From Comamonas kerstersii (lineage in GTDB: Bacteria > Pseudomonadota > Gammaproteobacteria > Burkholderiales > Burkholderiaceae_C), in the NCBI RefSeq assembly GCF_008801935.1, contig NZ_VZOT01000003.1, forward strand, positions 62,001-126,000: a stretch of DNA of 64,000 bases, written 5' to 3'. The notes under the pieces were generated by a model that saw nothing but the letters and a program-made list of their open reading frames with translations, searched no databases and was not told the DNA's origin. This document shows, piece after piece, positions 8,899 through 17,305 of the stretch; positions within the stretch are counted from its first letter, which is position 1; every line of letters begins with the position of its first letter. The translations under genes were made by a program, and so were the position numbers.

Positions 8899-9816
8899 AT
8901 GGAAATCGCCATCGTCGCATTTGTGATTGCTGCCATCTTCGTCAGCATGTCCGTCAAGATCGTTCCTCAGCAGCACGCCTGGATCAAGGAGCGCTTTGGC
9001 AAGTACGCAGGCACGCTCAGCCCCGGCCTGCGCATCATCATCCCCTTCATCGAAAAAGTCGCCTACAAGCACAGCCTCAAGGAAATTCCGCTGGATGTAC
9101 CCAGCCAGGTCTGCATCACCCGCGACAACACCCAGCTGCAGGTCGACGGCATTCTGTACTTTCAGGTCACTGACCCCATGCGCGCCAGCTATGGCTCGTC
9201 CAACTACATCATGGCCGTGACGCAGCTGGCTCAGACCTCGCTGCGCAGCGTAATCGGCAAACTGGAACTGGACAAAACCTTTGAAGAGCGCGACATGATC
9301 AACGCCCAGGTGGTCAACGCCATTGACGAAGCCGCGCTGAACTGGGGCGTGAAAGTGCTGCGCTACGAAATCAAGGACCTGACCCCGCCCGCAGAAATCC
9401 TGCGCGCCATGCAGGCCCAGATCACTGCCGAGCGCGAAAAGCGCGCACTGATTGCCGCTTCCGAAGGCCGCCGCCAGGAGCAAATCAACATCGCTACCGG
9501 CGAACGCGAAGCCTTTATCGCCCGCTCCGAAGGTGAAAAGCAGGCCGCCATCAACAAGGCCCAGGGTGAGGCCGCCGCCATTACCACCGTGGCAGAAGCC
9601 ACGGCCCAGGCACTGGAGCGCGTGGCAGCCGCCATTCGTCAGCCCGGTGGCGAGCAGGCCGTGCAGCTCAAGGTGGCAGAAAGCGCGGTCGAGGCCTACA
9701 GCAAGGTCGCGCAGGATGCCAACACCACCCTCATCGTGCCCAGCAACATCTCTGAAGTCTCTGGCCTGATTGCCTCTGCCATGCGCGTGGTGCAGCAAGG
9801 TAAAAACGGCCAGTAA
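8899..9816 (+). CDS. SPFH/stomatin-family protein (QmcA-like)
   Basis: The 305-residue protein has one N-terminal membrane helix (IAIVAFVIAAIFVSM), then the SPFH/PHB domain (QQHAWIKERFGKY, up to about 180), and an Ala/Glu-rich coiled coil (about 190-270) typical of stomatins, ending in a short conserved tail. It should sit in the inner membrane as a large oligomer together with the NfeD partner encoded just upstream, and may organise membrane domains or regulate proteases such as FtsH. An AAGG motif precedes the start. Confidence 0.92.
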   Translation: MEIAIVAFVIAAIFVSMSVKIVPQQHAWIKERFGKYAGTLSPGLRIIIPFIEKVAYKHSLKEIPLDVPSQVCITRDNTQLQVDGILYFQVTDPMRASYGSSNYIMAVTQLAQTSLRSVIGKLELDKTFEERDMINAQVVNAIDEAALNWGVKVLRYEIKDLTPPAEILRAMQAQITAEREKRALIAASEGRRQEQINIATGEREAFIARSEGEKQAAINKAQGEAAAITTVAEATAQALERVAAAIRQPGGEQAVQLKVAESAVEAYSKVAQDANTTLIVPSNISEVSGLIASAMRVVQQGKNGQ

Positions 9817-9912
9817 AAGCCAGTAAAAACTGGCTCTTCAGTGCAAGTTTTTTCGAAAAAATGCGCACCAAGCCAGAAAGGTGCAAAAAGCTGGCTACAA
9901 TAGCGGTCTTCC

Positions 9913-10003
9913 GGAAGGGTGGATGAGCGGTTTAAGTCGCACGCCTGGAAAGCGTGTGTAGGTTAATAGCCTACCGCGGGTTCGAATCCCGCCCCTTCCG
10001 CCA
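9913..10003 (+). tRNA. tRNA-Ser (GGA), copy 1
   Basis: A 91-nt tRNA with the long variable arm of class II. Acceptor stem GGAAGGG/CCCTTCC, T-loop GGTTCGAATCC, encoded CCA end, and anticodon loop CTGGAAA giving anticodon GGA (reads UCC/UCU). A TACAAT -10-like box lies at 9896-9901. It is identical over all 91 bases to the copy at 25755-25845. Confidence 0.97.
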
Positions 10004-10013
10004 GAATCAACAA

Positions 10014-10046
10014 CCCCTTGCAAGCGCGAGCTTGCAAGGGGTTTTT
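10014..10046 (+). terminator. Intrinsic terminator after tRNA-Ser copy 1
   Basis: A perfect 12-bp stem (CCCCTTGCAAGC / GCTTGCAAGGGG) with a 4-nt loop is followed by TTTTT, eleven bases after the tRNA end. Confidence 0.9.
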
Positions 10047-10192
10047 CGTTTTCACCGCATCAGATGCAGCCTCGCATCTGCCACACGCACTTCTTTCCAA
10101 ACTGCCGATTTTCTCCAGTGAATTCTCGAGGCGCTTACTCACCAAGCGCGCTCGAAGCAACACCATGGACGATCACCCCTGAGGAGTGAAAG

Positions 10193-11116
10193 CTACTCCG
10201 TCTCTGCTCCTTGCCAGATGCCATCTGGCGCCTGATCGGGGTCTTTGAGGAATGCATTGATGGGCACTTCGATATAGGTGCGCCCATCTGGCTGAGAAGG
10301 AGGCATGCGCCCTGCGCGCAAGTTCACCTGTACGGACGGCAAGATGAGCGTCGGCATTGCCAGGGTCGCATCGCGGCGGTTGCGCATGGCCACAAACTCC
10401 GCTTCACTGATGCCGTCGCGCACATGAATATTGCCGGCCTTTTGCTCTGCCACCGTGCACACCCAGGCAGCGGCACGATGGGCAGGCGGGTAGTCATGAC
10501 ACACATGAATACGGGTGTCTGCAGGCAGGCTCAAGATGCGCTGTATAGAGCGATACAGCACTGCAGCATCCCCACCGGGAAAGTCGGCACGTGCGGTGCC
10601 CACATCGGGCATGAACAAGGTGTCGCCCACAAACACATCACCCCCAACCAGATAGGCCATATCGGCAGGCGTATGCCCGGGCACGAGCATGGCTGTTACG
10701 GCCAGACTGCCCACATGAAACACCTCTCCGTCCTCAAACAGGTGATCAAACTGGCTGCCATCGGGCAAGAAACTCCGTTCAAACAGAAAGACTGTGCGGA
10801 AGATTTTTTGCACCTGACGAATGTTGGCCCCGATGGCAATCTTGCCGCCCAAGTGGTGGCGAATGTGTTGCGCCCCCGAGATGTGGTCAGCATGGGCATG
10901 GGTTTCCAGAATCCATTCGACCTGCCAGTTCTGGCTGCGCACATATTCAATGATGCGATCGCTGCTGGCGCTGGTGAGGTTGCCTGACTTGGCGTCAAAG
11001 TCCAGCACGGAGTCAATCACGGCGACCTTGCCGGTACTGGGATCTGCCAGCACATAGCTGACCGTGCCAGTGACAGCATCAAAAAAAGATTCGATATGTG
11101 GCTGAGGCATGTGCAT
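10193..11116 (-). CDS. MBL-fold metallo-hydrolase (Blh / persulfide dioxygenase-like)
   Basis: A 307-residue metallo-beta-lactamase-fold protein with the metal-binding motif THAHADHISG and later ligands in PGHTPAD and HVCHDYP. It belongs to the ETHE1/Blh group, whose members oxidise persulfides (glutathione persulfide to sulfite) and detoxify hydrogen sulfide. The neighbouring DUF2892 protein, ArsR-type BigR-like repressor and YeeE/YedE permeases are the classic partners, supporting this role. The ATG at 11116 has AAGGAAG upstream; the frame itself extends to 11194. It is transcribed divergently from the DUF2892 gene across an AT-rich dyad that is a likely operator. Confidence 0.88.
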   Translation of the reverse strand: MHMPQPHIESFFDAVTGTVSYVLADPSTGKVAVIDSVLDFDAKSGNLTSASSDRIIEYVRSQNWQVEWILETHAHADHISGAQHIRHHLGGKIAIGANIRQVQKIFRTVFLFERSFLPDGSQFDHLFEDGEVFHVGSLAVTAMLVPGHTPADMAYLVGGDVFVGDTLFMPDVGTARADFPGGDAAVLYRSIQRILSLPADTRIHVCHDYPPAHRAAAWVCTVAEQKAGNIHVRDGISEAEFVAMRNRRDATLAMPTLILPSVQVNLRAGRMPPSQPDGRTYIEVPINAFLKDPDQAPDGIWQGAETE

Positions 11117-11154
11117 GGAGCTTCCTTTGGGTGACGGACTTGCTTTTAATTTAC

Positions 11155-11176
11155 TTTTTAATATAATATAAAAAAA
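11155..11176. promoter_or_regulatory. Candidate BigR-type operator (AT-rich imperfect dyad)
   Basis: The sequence TTTTTAATATAATATAAAAAA is an imperfect inverted repeat in the divergent promoter region between the metallo-hydrolase and DUF2892 genes. BigR-family repressors bind AT-rich dyads covering the -10 region of such promoters. Binding here is inferred from context. Confidence 0.45.
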
Positions 11177-11251
11177 TAGATCGTATGCATTCACCCTCTA
11201 TTCGCAGGTGACAACCATACGCCCTATGTTTTCAACAATCTGGAGACCGCA

Positions 11252-11449
11252 ATGAAAGCAAATATCGGTGGTTGGGATCGTGTGCTGCGCATCGTGCTCG
11301 GCTTGGTGCTCATCGGACTGGCTGCGACAGGTACTGTCGGCTGGTGGGGCTGGCTGGGTGTGATTCCCTTGGTCACGGGCCTGGTTCGATTCTGCCCCTT
11401 GTACCCGCTACTCGGGTTGAACACCTGTCCGCTACGGAGCAAGAAGTAA
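11252..11449 (+). CDS. DUF2892 (YgaP-like) small membrane protein
   Basis: A 65-residue protein with two hydrophobic helices (LRIVLGLVLIGLAATG and WGWLGVIPLVTGLVRF) and the conserved C-terminal FCPLYPLLGLNTC, whose Cys and Pro pattern is that of DUF2892/YgaP transmembrane domains. Such proteins accompany rhodanese, persulfide dioxygenase and BigR genes in sulfide-detoxification clusters. The stop codon lies inside the 8-bp target duplication of the ISL3 element that follows immediately, so the coding sequence was just spared. Function beyond sulfur stress is not established. Confidence 0.9.
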   Translation: MKANIGGWDRVLRIVLGLVLIGLAATGTVGWWGWLGVIPLVTGLVRFCPLYPLLGLNTCPLRSKK

Positions 11450-11451
11450 AT
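11444..11451. repeat. Left target-site duplication of ISL3 element
   Basis: AAGTAAAT directly precedes the left terminal inverted repeat and is repeated exactly at 12670-12677. Eight bases is the usual duplication length of the ISL3 family. Confidence 0.92.
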
Positions 11452-12669
11452 GGTTCATCACGGAATGTCGGGGTAGTTGCCCCTCAAACAGAAACAGCGG
11501 TGACATTTCAAGCATGATGGTTGTGCGACCAATCAACATGCAAGAAAGCACCGCTGCATGCACAAAGATACTACATGGCTGGACCTTTGGGAGGGTTTCC
11601 GGGTTATTGATGCTGACCTTCAAACACCAGGCCAAGCAGTTTTAACGCTTGAGCCGCTGCCGGGCAGTTACAAATGCAGTGCTTGTCTCAAGCCCTTGGC
11701 TCAGGTGCATGAATACGTGCAGCGCACAGTGCGAGATATGCCACTGGTGGACAGGCAGCTGCGTTTGAAGGTCAAGCTGCACAGGCTGGTCTGCCCCGAT
11801 TGCGGCAAATGCCTGCAGCATGTGCCCTGGCTCGATAAGTACAGTCGTTTAACCAAGCGCTTGGTTGAGCATATCCAGCACTTATGCCAGCACATGAGCA
11901 TCAAGCACGTTGCCAAGACGTTAGGCCTGCATTGGCAGACCGTGCGTGAGCTTGATGCACGCAGGCTGCAGCAACAAATTGACAGCTTGCCACCAGCGCA
12001 ACCTGAGCGTCTGGTCATGGATGAGTTTGCAATGTTCAAGGGGCATCGCTACGCCAGCGTATCCAAGCTGTCGCCATGGACATGAATACGGCGTTCGACG
12101 CAGAGGTCAAGCATTGGTGTCCGAAAGCCAAGGTTGTCTATGACTTGTTCCATGTGGTGGCCAAGTATGGCCGCGAGGTTGTTGCACGCGTGCGTGTTGA
12201 TGCGGCCAATGCACTGCGCGGGGATAAACGCCAGCGCAAGATGGTCAAAAGCGTCCACTGGCTGTTGCTGAAAAATAAAGCCCACTTGCGCCCTGAACAA
12301 AAGCAGCACCTGCAGCACCTGCAGCAAGTGCTACAGGCCAATCAGCCCTTGATGACGGTCTATGTGCTCAAAGATGAGCTCAAGCAACTGTGGAACTGTT
12401 CAGACCCTTGGCAGTTCAGGCGCAGCTGGAGACAGTGGCATGAGCACTGCCAGCAAAGTGGCATTGCCTGCTTGCAGCAGTTTGCCAAAAAGCTCAGCAA
12501 GTACTGGCGCGGCATACTCTCCCGTATGCGCTGGCCCATGCACACAGGTTTGCTGGAGGGTATCAACAACCGCATCAAACTCATCAAGCGCATGGCCTAC
12601 GGATATCGCAACACTGAATACTTCTTCTTGAAGATCAAGGCCGCATTCCCCGGAAATCCGTGAAGAACC
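11452..12669 (+). mobile_element. ISL3-family insertion sequence, internally deleted
   Basis: The element is 1218 bp. Imperfect terminal inverted repeats are seen: the left end GGTTCATCACGGAATGTCGG and the reversed right end GGTTCTTCACGGATTTCCGG agree at 16 of 20 positions. Perfect 8-bp duplications flank it. Inside is one transposase gene that has lost a segment and is out of frame. The ends look intact, so it could be moved by a related transposase in trans. It separates the DUF2892 gene from the BigR-like repressor gene of the same sulfur-response cluster. Confidence 0.95.
11558..12663 (+). pseudogene. ISL3 transposase, internal deletion and frameshift
   Basis: The N-terminal part (11558 onward) has the ISL3 zinc-finger cysteines (YKCSACLKPL, LVCPDCGK), a helix-turn-helix, and the start of the DDE domain (VMDEFAMFKGHRYASV). 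It then reaches a stop at 12083-12085. The second part continues in another frame (AVAMDMNTAFDAEV, VVYDLFHVV) to the conserved C-terminal LEGINNRIKLIKRMAYGYRN. Compared with family members from memory, about 33 residues (about 100 bases) between GHRYASV and AVAMDMN are missing. The gene is therefore inactive unless this is a sequencing error. Confidence 0.9.
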
Positions 12670-12677
12670 AAGTAAAT
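12670..12677. repeat. Right target-site duplication of ISL3 element
   Basis: AAGTAAAT, identical to 11444-11451, directly follows the right terminal inverted repeat. Confidence 0.92.
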
Positions 12678-12718
12678 CCGCCACAGACTGCTCTCAAAGC
12701 ATTTTGGAACTAGCAAAA

Positions 12719-12743
12719 CATTGGGCACCACAAGCGCCCAATG
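12719..12743 (+). promoter_or_regulatory. Hairpin over the first possible start of the bigR-like gene
   Basis: A perfect 8-bp inverted repeat CATTGGGC / GCCCAATG with a 9-nt loop includes the ATG at 12741. It either argues for a start further downstream or could limit translation initiation. Confidence 0.4.
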
Positions 12744-13118
12744 CTGGAAAAGATGACAAACGAAAATTTCAACGAGCCAATGACAGACATCACCAACAGT
12801 CTGGATTTGGCCAGCATGCGTGCCCATGCCAGTGAAGCGGTGAGCATGCTCAAGCTACTTGGCAATGAAGATCGCTTGATGCTGCTTTGCCAGATCTCAT
12901 TACAAGAGCGCACAGTGACGGAGTTGGAGCAGCTGACAGGCATTACCCAGCCTACCTTGTCGCAGCAGCTGGGTGTGCTGCGCAGAGAAGGCCTGGTGTC
13001 GACGCGCCGCGAAGGCAAGTTCATCTGGTATCAATTGGCCGATGCTCGTGCTCTGCAGCTTATGCAAGTGGTGCATCAATTGTTTTGCGGCCCTGCCGCG
13101 CATGGAGCTCAGTCATGA
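12741..13118 (+). CDS. bigR: ArsR-family repressor, BigR/SqrR-type persulfide sensor
   Basis: A 125-residue winged-helix regulator. The recognition helix region is [20 protein letters not shown] and the wing follows ([13 protein letters not shown]). Two cysteines, Cys50 in LMLLCQIS and Cys116 in LFCGP, match the pair that forms a di- or tetrasulfide bridge in BigR and SqrR and causes release from DNA. It probably represses the metallo-hydrolase and permease genes until reactive sulfur appears. The start is uncertain: 12741 lies in a hairpin, 12753 has GGAAAAG upstream, and homologues usually begin as at 12780. It overlaps the next gene by 4 bases (ATGA). Confidence 0.88.
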   Translation: MLEKMTNENFNEPMTDITNSLDLASMRAHASEAVSMLKLLGNEDRLMLLCQISLQERTVTELEQLTGITQPTLSQQLGVLRREGLVSTRREGKFIWYQLADARALQLMQVVHQLFCGPAAHGAQS

Positions 13119-13558
13119 GTATTTATTGGGAAGCTTTTACGCCGTGGTCGTCCTTGGCGGGCGGGGTGTTGATTGGATTAGCCGCCGCTTTGATGGTGGT
13201 GTTGCTGGGCCGCATTGCTGGCATTAGCGGTATTTTGGGAGGCTTGCTGCAGAAGGCCACATGGGGCTCAGTGCGCCAGTGGGGTTGGCGTGCAGCCTTT
13301 GTAGCGGGCATGCTGCTTGCACCGCTGCTGTGGCAGATGTTTGCTCCACTGCCAGCCATGCAAATGCCCTCCAACCCCATGCTGATCATCAGCGCAGGCT
13401 TGCTGGTAGGTTTCGGCACGCGACTAGGTTCGGGCTGTACCAGTGGCCATGGTGTATGTGGTTTGTCGCGTTTGTCCATTCGCTCATTGGCCGCCACGTT
13501 GATGTTCATGGCCACAGGCGTGGCGACAGTGTTCATCATGCGCCATGTAGTGGCTTGA
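13115..13558 (+). CDS. YeeE/YedE-family permease half
   Basis: A 147-residue membrane protein with about four helices and the family motif [19 protein letters not shown] with conserved cysteines. YeeE/YedE proteins move thiosulfate or related sulfur compounds across the inner membrane; in BigR clusters they come as two half-length proteins, as here. The ATG at 13115 overlaps the end of the repressor gene (ATGA), indicating one operon, and GGAG lies nine bases upstream. The reading frame is open upstream to 12887, but that part is the shadow of the repressor gene. Confidence 0.9.
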   Translation: MSIYWEAFTPWSSLAGGVLIGLAAALMVVLLGRIAGISGILGGLLQKATWGSVRQWGWRAAFVAGMLLAPLLWQMFAPLPAMQMPSNPMLIISAGLLVGFGTRLGSGCTSGHGVCGLSRLSIRSLAATLMFMATGVATVFIMRHVVA

Positions 13559-13583
13559 ACAGCAAAGAAAAAGGAGTCACACC

Positions 13584-13997
13584 ATGATTGCAATCGCTGC
13601 ATTGATTGCGGGTTTAGTGTTCGGTTTGGGGCTGATCCTCTCCGGCATGGGCAACCCCGCCAAAGTGCAAAACTTTCTGGATATTTTTGGCACCTGGGAC
13701 CCCTCGCTGGGCTTGGTGATGGGCGGTGCTATTGCTGTAGGCCTGATTGCCTTTACCTGGGCTAAGCGCCGCAAAACCTCGGCACTGGGTGAGCCCATGC
13801 AGCTACCAACGGCCACGGTAGTAGATCGCAAGCTGCTGACGGGCGCCGCCATGTTTGGCGCTGGCTGGGGCCTGGCAGGGTTTTGCCCCGGCCCTGCCGT
13901 GATGAATCTGGCCACCCTGCAGATGGAGGTCTGGCTGTTTGTAGCAGCCATGCTGGCAGGAATGGTGCTGCAGCATGTCACAGCCAAAAACCGTTGA
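13584..13997 (+). CDS. YeeE/YedE-family second half (DUF6691-type)
   Basis: A 137-residue membrane protein with four predicted helices, complementing the preceding half-permease. The motif GMGNPAKVQNFLDIFGTWDPSL near the N-terminus and GAGWGLAGFCPGPAVMNLAT with a conserved Cys near the C-terminus are those of the partner half of YeeE/YedE transporters. It starts 25 bases after the first half with a strong AAAAAGGAG site, so both are cotranscribed with the BigR-type repressor. The likely cargo is a sulfur species such as thiosulfate or sulfite; direction of transport is not clear. Confidence 0.9.
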   Translation: MIAIAALIAGLVFGLGLILSGMGNPAKVQNFLDIFGTWDPSLGLVMGGAIAVGLIAFTWAKRRKTSALGEPMQLPTATVVDRKLLTGAAMFGAGWGLAGFCPGPAVMNLATLQMEVWLFVAAMLAGMVLQHVTAKNR

Positions 13998-14240
13998 TAG
14001 CCAACACTGTCGCAGCAGCAAAAAAACTCCGTGGGGCTGAAGCAGCCCACAGCCTGCCGTTCAGGCGGTCAGCACACAAGACTGAGCAATGCCGCTGCCC
14101 TGCAGTAGCTATCGAGGCATAGCCACCGCTGAGGTTATGCCAAGCACCTCACTGCATTGACGAACTGCAACAACACCGCTGAAACACGCAAAAACCGGGT
14201 GATGCTGTGCCATATGGCAACAGTCATCGCCAAGTCAGGC

Positions 14241-14268
14241 TGCACAACACTGTTTTGCGCTCTAGAAT
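14241..14268 (+). promoter_or_regulatory. Predicted promoter of the B12 operon
   Basis: A -35-like TGCACA (14241-14246) and -10-like TAGAAT (14263-14268) with a 16-base spacer lie directly before the riboswitch. The bases from 13998 to 14240 hold no gene I can recognise. Confidence 0.4.
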
Positions 14269-14278
14269 CCACGCTGAT

Positions 14279-14482
14279 TTCTGGTGCTCGCGTGGCCGTT
14301 CAGGCCATGCTGATAAACGAGAAACATGGAGGTTCTGCGCTCTACAGCGCCTTACCTTGCATGTACTGCCCCCGCAACAGTGTGTGCACAGGTCGTAAGA
14401 CCAGCCTGTCGTTCCACAGCCACTGAAGCCTCGTGCTTTGGGAAGGCTTCGACAGTCGGTGCATCAGTCTGGATACCGGCCA
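14279..14482 (+). ncRNA. Cobalamin (B12) riboswitch
   Basis: The conserved blocks appear in order: GGTGCTCGC near 14283, CTGCCCCCGCAACAGTG near 14366, CCACTGAAGCC near 14421, GGGAAGGC near 14440, and the B12 box AGTCTGGATACCGGCC at 14466-14481. It sits upstream of a TonB-dependent receptor gene, the commonest riboswitch target. About 90 bases with possible alternative hairpins (such as CGCACA/TGTGCG) separate it from the btuB start and could be the expression platform. High adenosylcobalamin should lower expression of the operon. Confidence 0.92.
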
Positions 14483-14573
14483 GAAATTGGTTCGAGGCAG
14501 CCGCCCTGCGCAGCTGCCCCGGTGGTTTTGTGACGCACATGCGGGGACGCTGTGCGTGCAGCTCAAAATTTTT

Positions 14574-16469
14574 ATGTCTCTCCAAACCTCCTTGAAGCAG
14601 GGTGCCGTGGGCACGTCTGCGCGTTTTGCTTTAGCTGTGGTTACGATAACCGCTACGGCCTTGACACAAAAGGTCGCCGCAGAAGAAGCGCGCATGAATC
14701 CCACGGTTGTGACGGCGACCCGCTCCGAAACAAAACTGGACGAAACTTTGGCCGACGTGCGTGTGATCACACAAGAACAAATAGGGAATTTTGCTGGACG
14801 CTCTTTGGCTGAAATCATGCAACGACTGGCTGGCGTCCGTATGTCAAGCAATGGAGGACGGGGCAATACACAGTCCTTCACGATTCGTGGAAGTGACCAA
14901 GTAATTTTGCTTATCGATGGAGTGCGTTTTGGCTCGGCCACAATGGGAACTCCCACTCTAGCTAGCCTTCCGATCGAACAAATCGAACGCATTGAAGTAG
15001 TACAAGGCCCCGCCTCAGCTCTGTATGGCAGTGATGCCATTGGAGGCGTGATTCAAATTTTTACCAAACAAGGTAAAGGTGCCAAAAAAGCCTTTAAACC
15101 GCATGCCGACATTACCTGGGGCAGTGCTGGCTACAAAGATGCCAATGCTGGGTTTATTGGCACCCAGCAAGGCTGGAACTACAGTTTGAATGTATCCCGC
15201 GTGCTCGATCCTGGATTTTCTTCAACGAACAAAAAAGCCGGCCCCAAACATAGTCCAGATAAAGATAAATTTAACCAAACGGCTGTCAGTGCCAGCCTGG
15301 GTTACGCATTCAATGATGCTTGGCGCTTAGATGCCAATCTACTGCAAGCCCAAAGCTATGCTGAGTTTGATAATGCGGACTACAACAATTTGCTTCAAGA
15401 TGCATGGCTTAATTCACAAGCCGGGACACGCTCCTTGAAGCTATCCGGTGTTGTGAGTCCTACGTGGAAAACCCATCTGAGCTTAGCTCGCTCTATGGAC
15501 AAGCAAAGCAACCAATATCACACCATATCAACCAATACGCGCCACAGTGATAAGTTCAACACCACTCAAGACGAAATCCAGTGGGGTAATGAAATAAAAA
15601 CGGCAGCAGGTATCGTTGTCGCTGGTTTTGACCATTTAAAACAAAAAATAGATACGTCTACCCCATTTGACACCACCAGCCGTACCACGAATGCTGTCTA
15701 CGCAGGTGTGAATGGTAGTCACGCAGGCCACTCTTGGCAGATCAATTTGCGTCGAGATGACAACTCTCAATACGGTGGTTACAACACCTGGGGGCTGACC
15801 TATGGTTATGAAATTTTTTCTTCTCTCAAAGCACATATCAGTCGCTCCAGCAGCTTAACTGCGCCTACTTTCAATGACCTGTACTACCCAAGAAGTGGAA
15901 ATCCTCTGCTGCAGCCTGAAACAGCAAAAAGCAATGAAATTGGTCTTGCATGGGATATTGGTGTACACAATCTTAAGTTGGTAGGTTTTGATAACAAAGT
16001 TAAAAACTTGATTGCTTGGGCACCTTCCGATCCAGCAGATCCAAATAACAGCCCTTGGTTTCCCGCCAACGTTAATCAAGCACAGCTCAAGGGCTGGTCA
16101 CTGCTATATAGCGTCAGCGGCACGCATTGGAATTTGAATGCAAATTACGAGCGATTAAATGCCCACGATGGTTCCGGCTTACCTCTATACAACCTAGCTA
16201 AAGATCAAGCCAGCGTTGCACTTGATGCTTACTGGGGGGCTTGGAAGATAGGTGCATCTGCACTACATGTTGGCAAGCGTCAGCGCTCTACAGCCGCTTA
16301 TCTTCCTAGTTACACCACAGTAGATGCCTATGCCGAATACCAGCTTGCCAAAGATTGGGCGCTACAAGCACGTGTGGCTAACCTGACTGACAAGGAATAC
16401 GAAACCGTTTATGGCTACAACCAACGTGGCCGCGCTGGTTATCTGACACTCAAATGGGCCCCTAAATAA
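14574..16469 (+). CDS. btuB: TonB-dependent vitamin B12 receptor
   Basis: A 631-residue outer membrane protein. A signal sequence is followed by a TonB box (PTVVTATRSET), a plug domain (LAEIMQRLAGV, FTIRGSDQVILLIDGVRFG, IEQIERIEVVQGPASALYGSDAIGG), and a 22-strand barrel with alternating aromatic girdles. Length and plug motifs fit BtuB, and the cobalamin riboswitch upstream together with btuF downstream makes cobalamins the probable substrate. The frame is open to 14433, but 14574 begins the signal peptide; no strong Shine-Dalgarno is seen, which may suit riboswitch control of initiation. Its stop overlaps the btuF start by one base (TAATG). Confidence 0.93.
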   Translation: MSLQTSLKQGAVGTSARFALAVVTITATALTQKVAAEEARMNPTVVTATRSETKLDETLADVRVITQEQIGNFAGRSLAEIMQRLAGVRMSSNGGRGNTQSFTIRGSDQVILLIDGVRFGSATMGTPTLASLPIEQIERIEVVQGPASALYGSDAIGGVIQIFTKQGKGAKKAFKPHADITWGSAGYKDANAGFIGTQQGWNYSLNVSRVLDPGFSSTNKKAGPKHSPDKDKFNQTAVSASLGYAFNDAWRLDANLLQAQSYAEFDNADYNNLLQDAWLNSQAGTRSLKLSGVVSPTWKTHLSLARSMDKQSNQYHTISTNTRHSDKFNTTQDEIQWGNEIKTAAGIVVAGFDHLKQKIDTSTPFDTTSRTTNAVYAGVNGSHAGHSWQINLRRDDNSQYGGYNTWGLTYGYEIFSSLKAHISRSSSLTAPTFNDLYYPRSGNPLLQPETAKSNEIGLAWDIGVHNLKLVGFDNKVKNLIAWAPSDPADPNNSPWFPANVNQAQLKGWSLLYSVSGTHWNLNANYERLNAHDGSGLPLYNLAKDQASVALDAYWGAWKIGASALHVGKRQRSTAAYLPSYTTVDAYAEYQLAKDWALQARVANLTDKEYETVYGYNQRGRAGYLTLKWAPK

Positions 16470-17305
16470 TGTCCACGCTGCGCATCTACAGCGCAGCGTG
16501 CCTTGTGACCCTGTCCGCCCTTTATGGGCAGGCATGGGCCCAGGCACAGCGCGTGATCTCTTTACTGCCTTCTGCTACGGAGGCAGTTTGTGTTTTAGGG
16601 GCCTGCGATCGCCTCGTAGGTGTGGATGATTTCTCGCTGGACCCGCCAGAAGTTGCCAAGCTCCCACGGCTGGGAAAAACCTGGCAACCTCGTCTCGAAG
16701 AAATTGTTCAGCTACAGCCCGATCTGGTACTGGTGGGTCGCGCTCCACAAGTAATTCAAAAGCTGCAGGCACTGGGCCTGAATGTGCAGGAAGTCGATGC
16801 CTTATCAATAGAGGAAGTCCGCAGCGTCTTGCAGCGCTTAGATGGTCTACTGGACACGCAGGCTGCACCAGCGGTGATTGCCGCCATGGACCAAAAGCTC
16901 GATGCATTGCGCGAGCAAGCTGCAAAAATTCCAGCACAGCGTGTCTATATCGAGCTTGATGCTGCGCTTTACAGCGCCGCGCCAGACTCCTTTATTGGTG
17001 AGTTGTTAGCACTTCTGGGGGCGCAGAACATTGCAGCAGCATCGACCACAGCTTACCCCAAGCTCTCGCCTGAATATGTGGTCCAGCATGCGCCGGAGCT
17101 GATCATCCAGACCTATTCCCAAGGGGCACACGCAGTGCACACACGCCCCGGCTGGCACCGAATTCCTGCGCTCCAGCACGGCCGCATATGTCCCCTGACC
17201 GCCGAAGAGCGCCGCATTGCGACGCGACCTGGCCCACGCCTGGCGGAGGCGGCAGAGATTTTTCTGCGCTGCCTGCGCATGCCCTACCGCGAAAGAACCC
17301 CATGA
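16469..17305 (+). CDS. btuF: Cobalamin-binding periplasmic protein (BtuF-like)
   Basis: The 278-residue product has a signal peptide (ending near AWAQ) and the helical-backbone binding-protein fold of BtuF/FhuD: RVISLLPSATEAVCVLGACD opens the first lobe, and DLVLVGR, AYPKLSPEYVVQHAPELI and RPGWHRIPAL are typical. It should carry cobalamin to an ABC importer in the inner membrane. No btuC or btuD gene is in the window, so the transporter must be elsewhere, or this member serves another role such as scavenging. Translationally coupled to btuB and to the following gene (overlaps of 1 and 4 bases). Confidence 0.85.
   Translation: MSTLRIYSAACLVTLSALYGQAWAQAQRVISLLPSATEAVCVLGACDRLVGVDDFSLDPPEVAKLPRLGKTWQPRLEEIVQLQPDLVLVGRAPQVIQKLQALGLNVQEVDALSIEEVRSVLQRLDGLLDTQAAPAVIAAMDQKLDALREQAAKIPAQRVYIELDAALYSAAPDSFIGELLALLGAQNIAAASTTAYPKLSPEYVVQHAPELIIQTYSQGAHAVHTRPGWHRIPALQHGRICPLTAEERRIATRPGPRLAEAAEIFLRCLRMPYRERTP

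Noticed and set aside
9963..10166. Minus-strand 67-residue frame
   Set aside because: It covers the tRNA-Ser end and its terminator and has no ribosome binding site.
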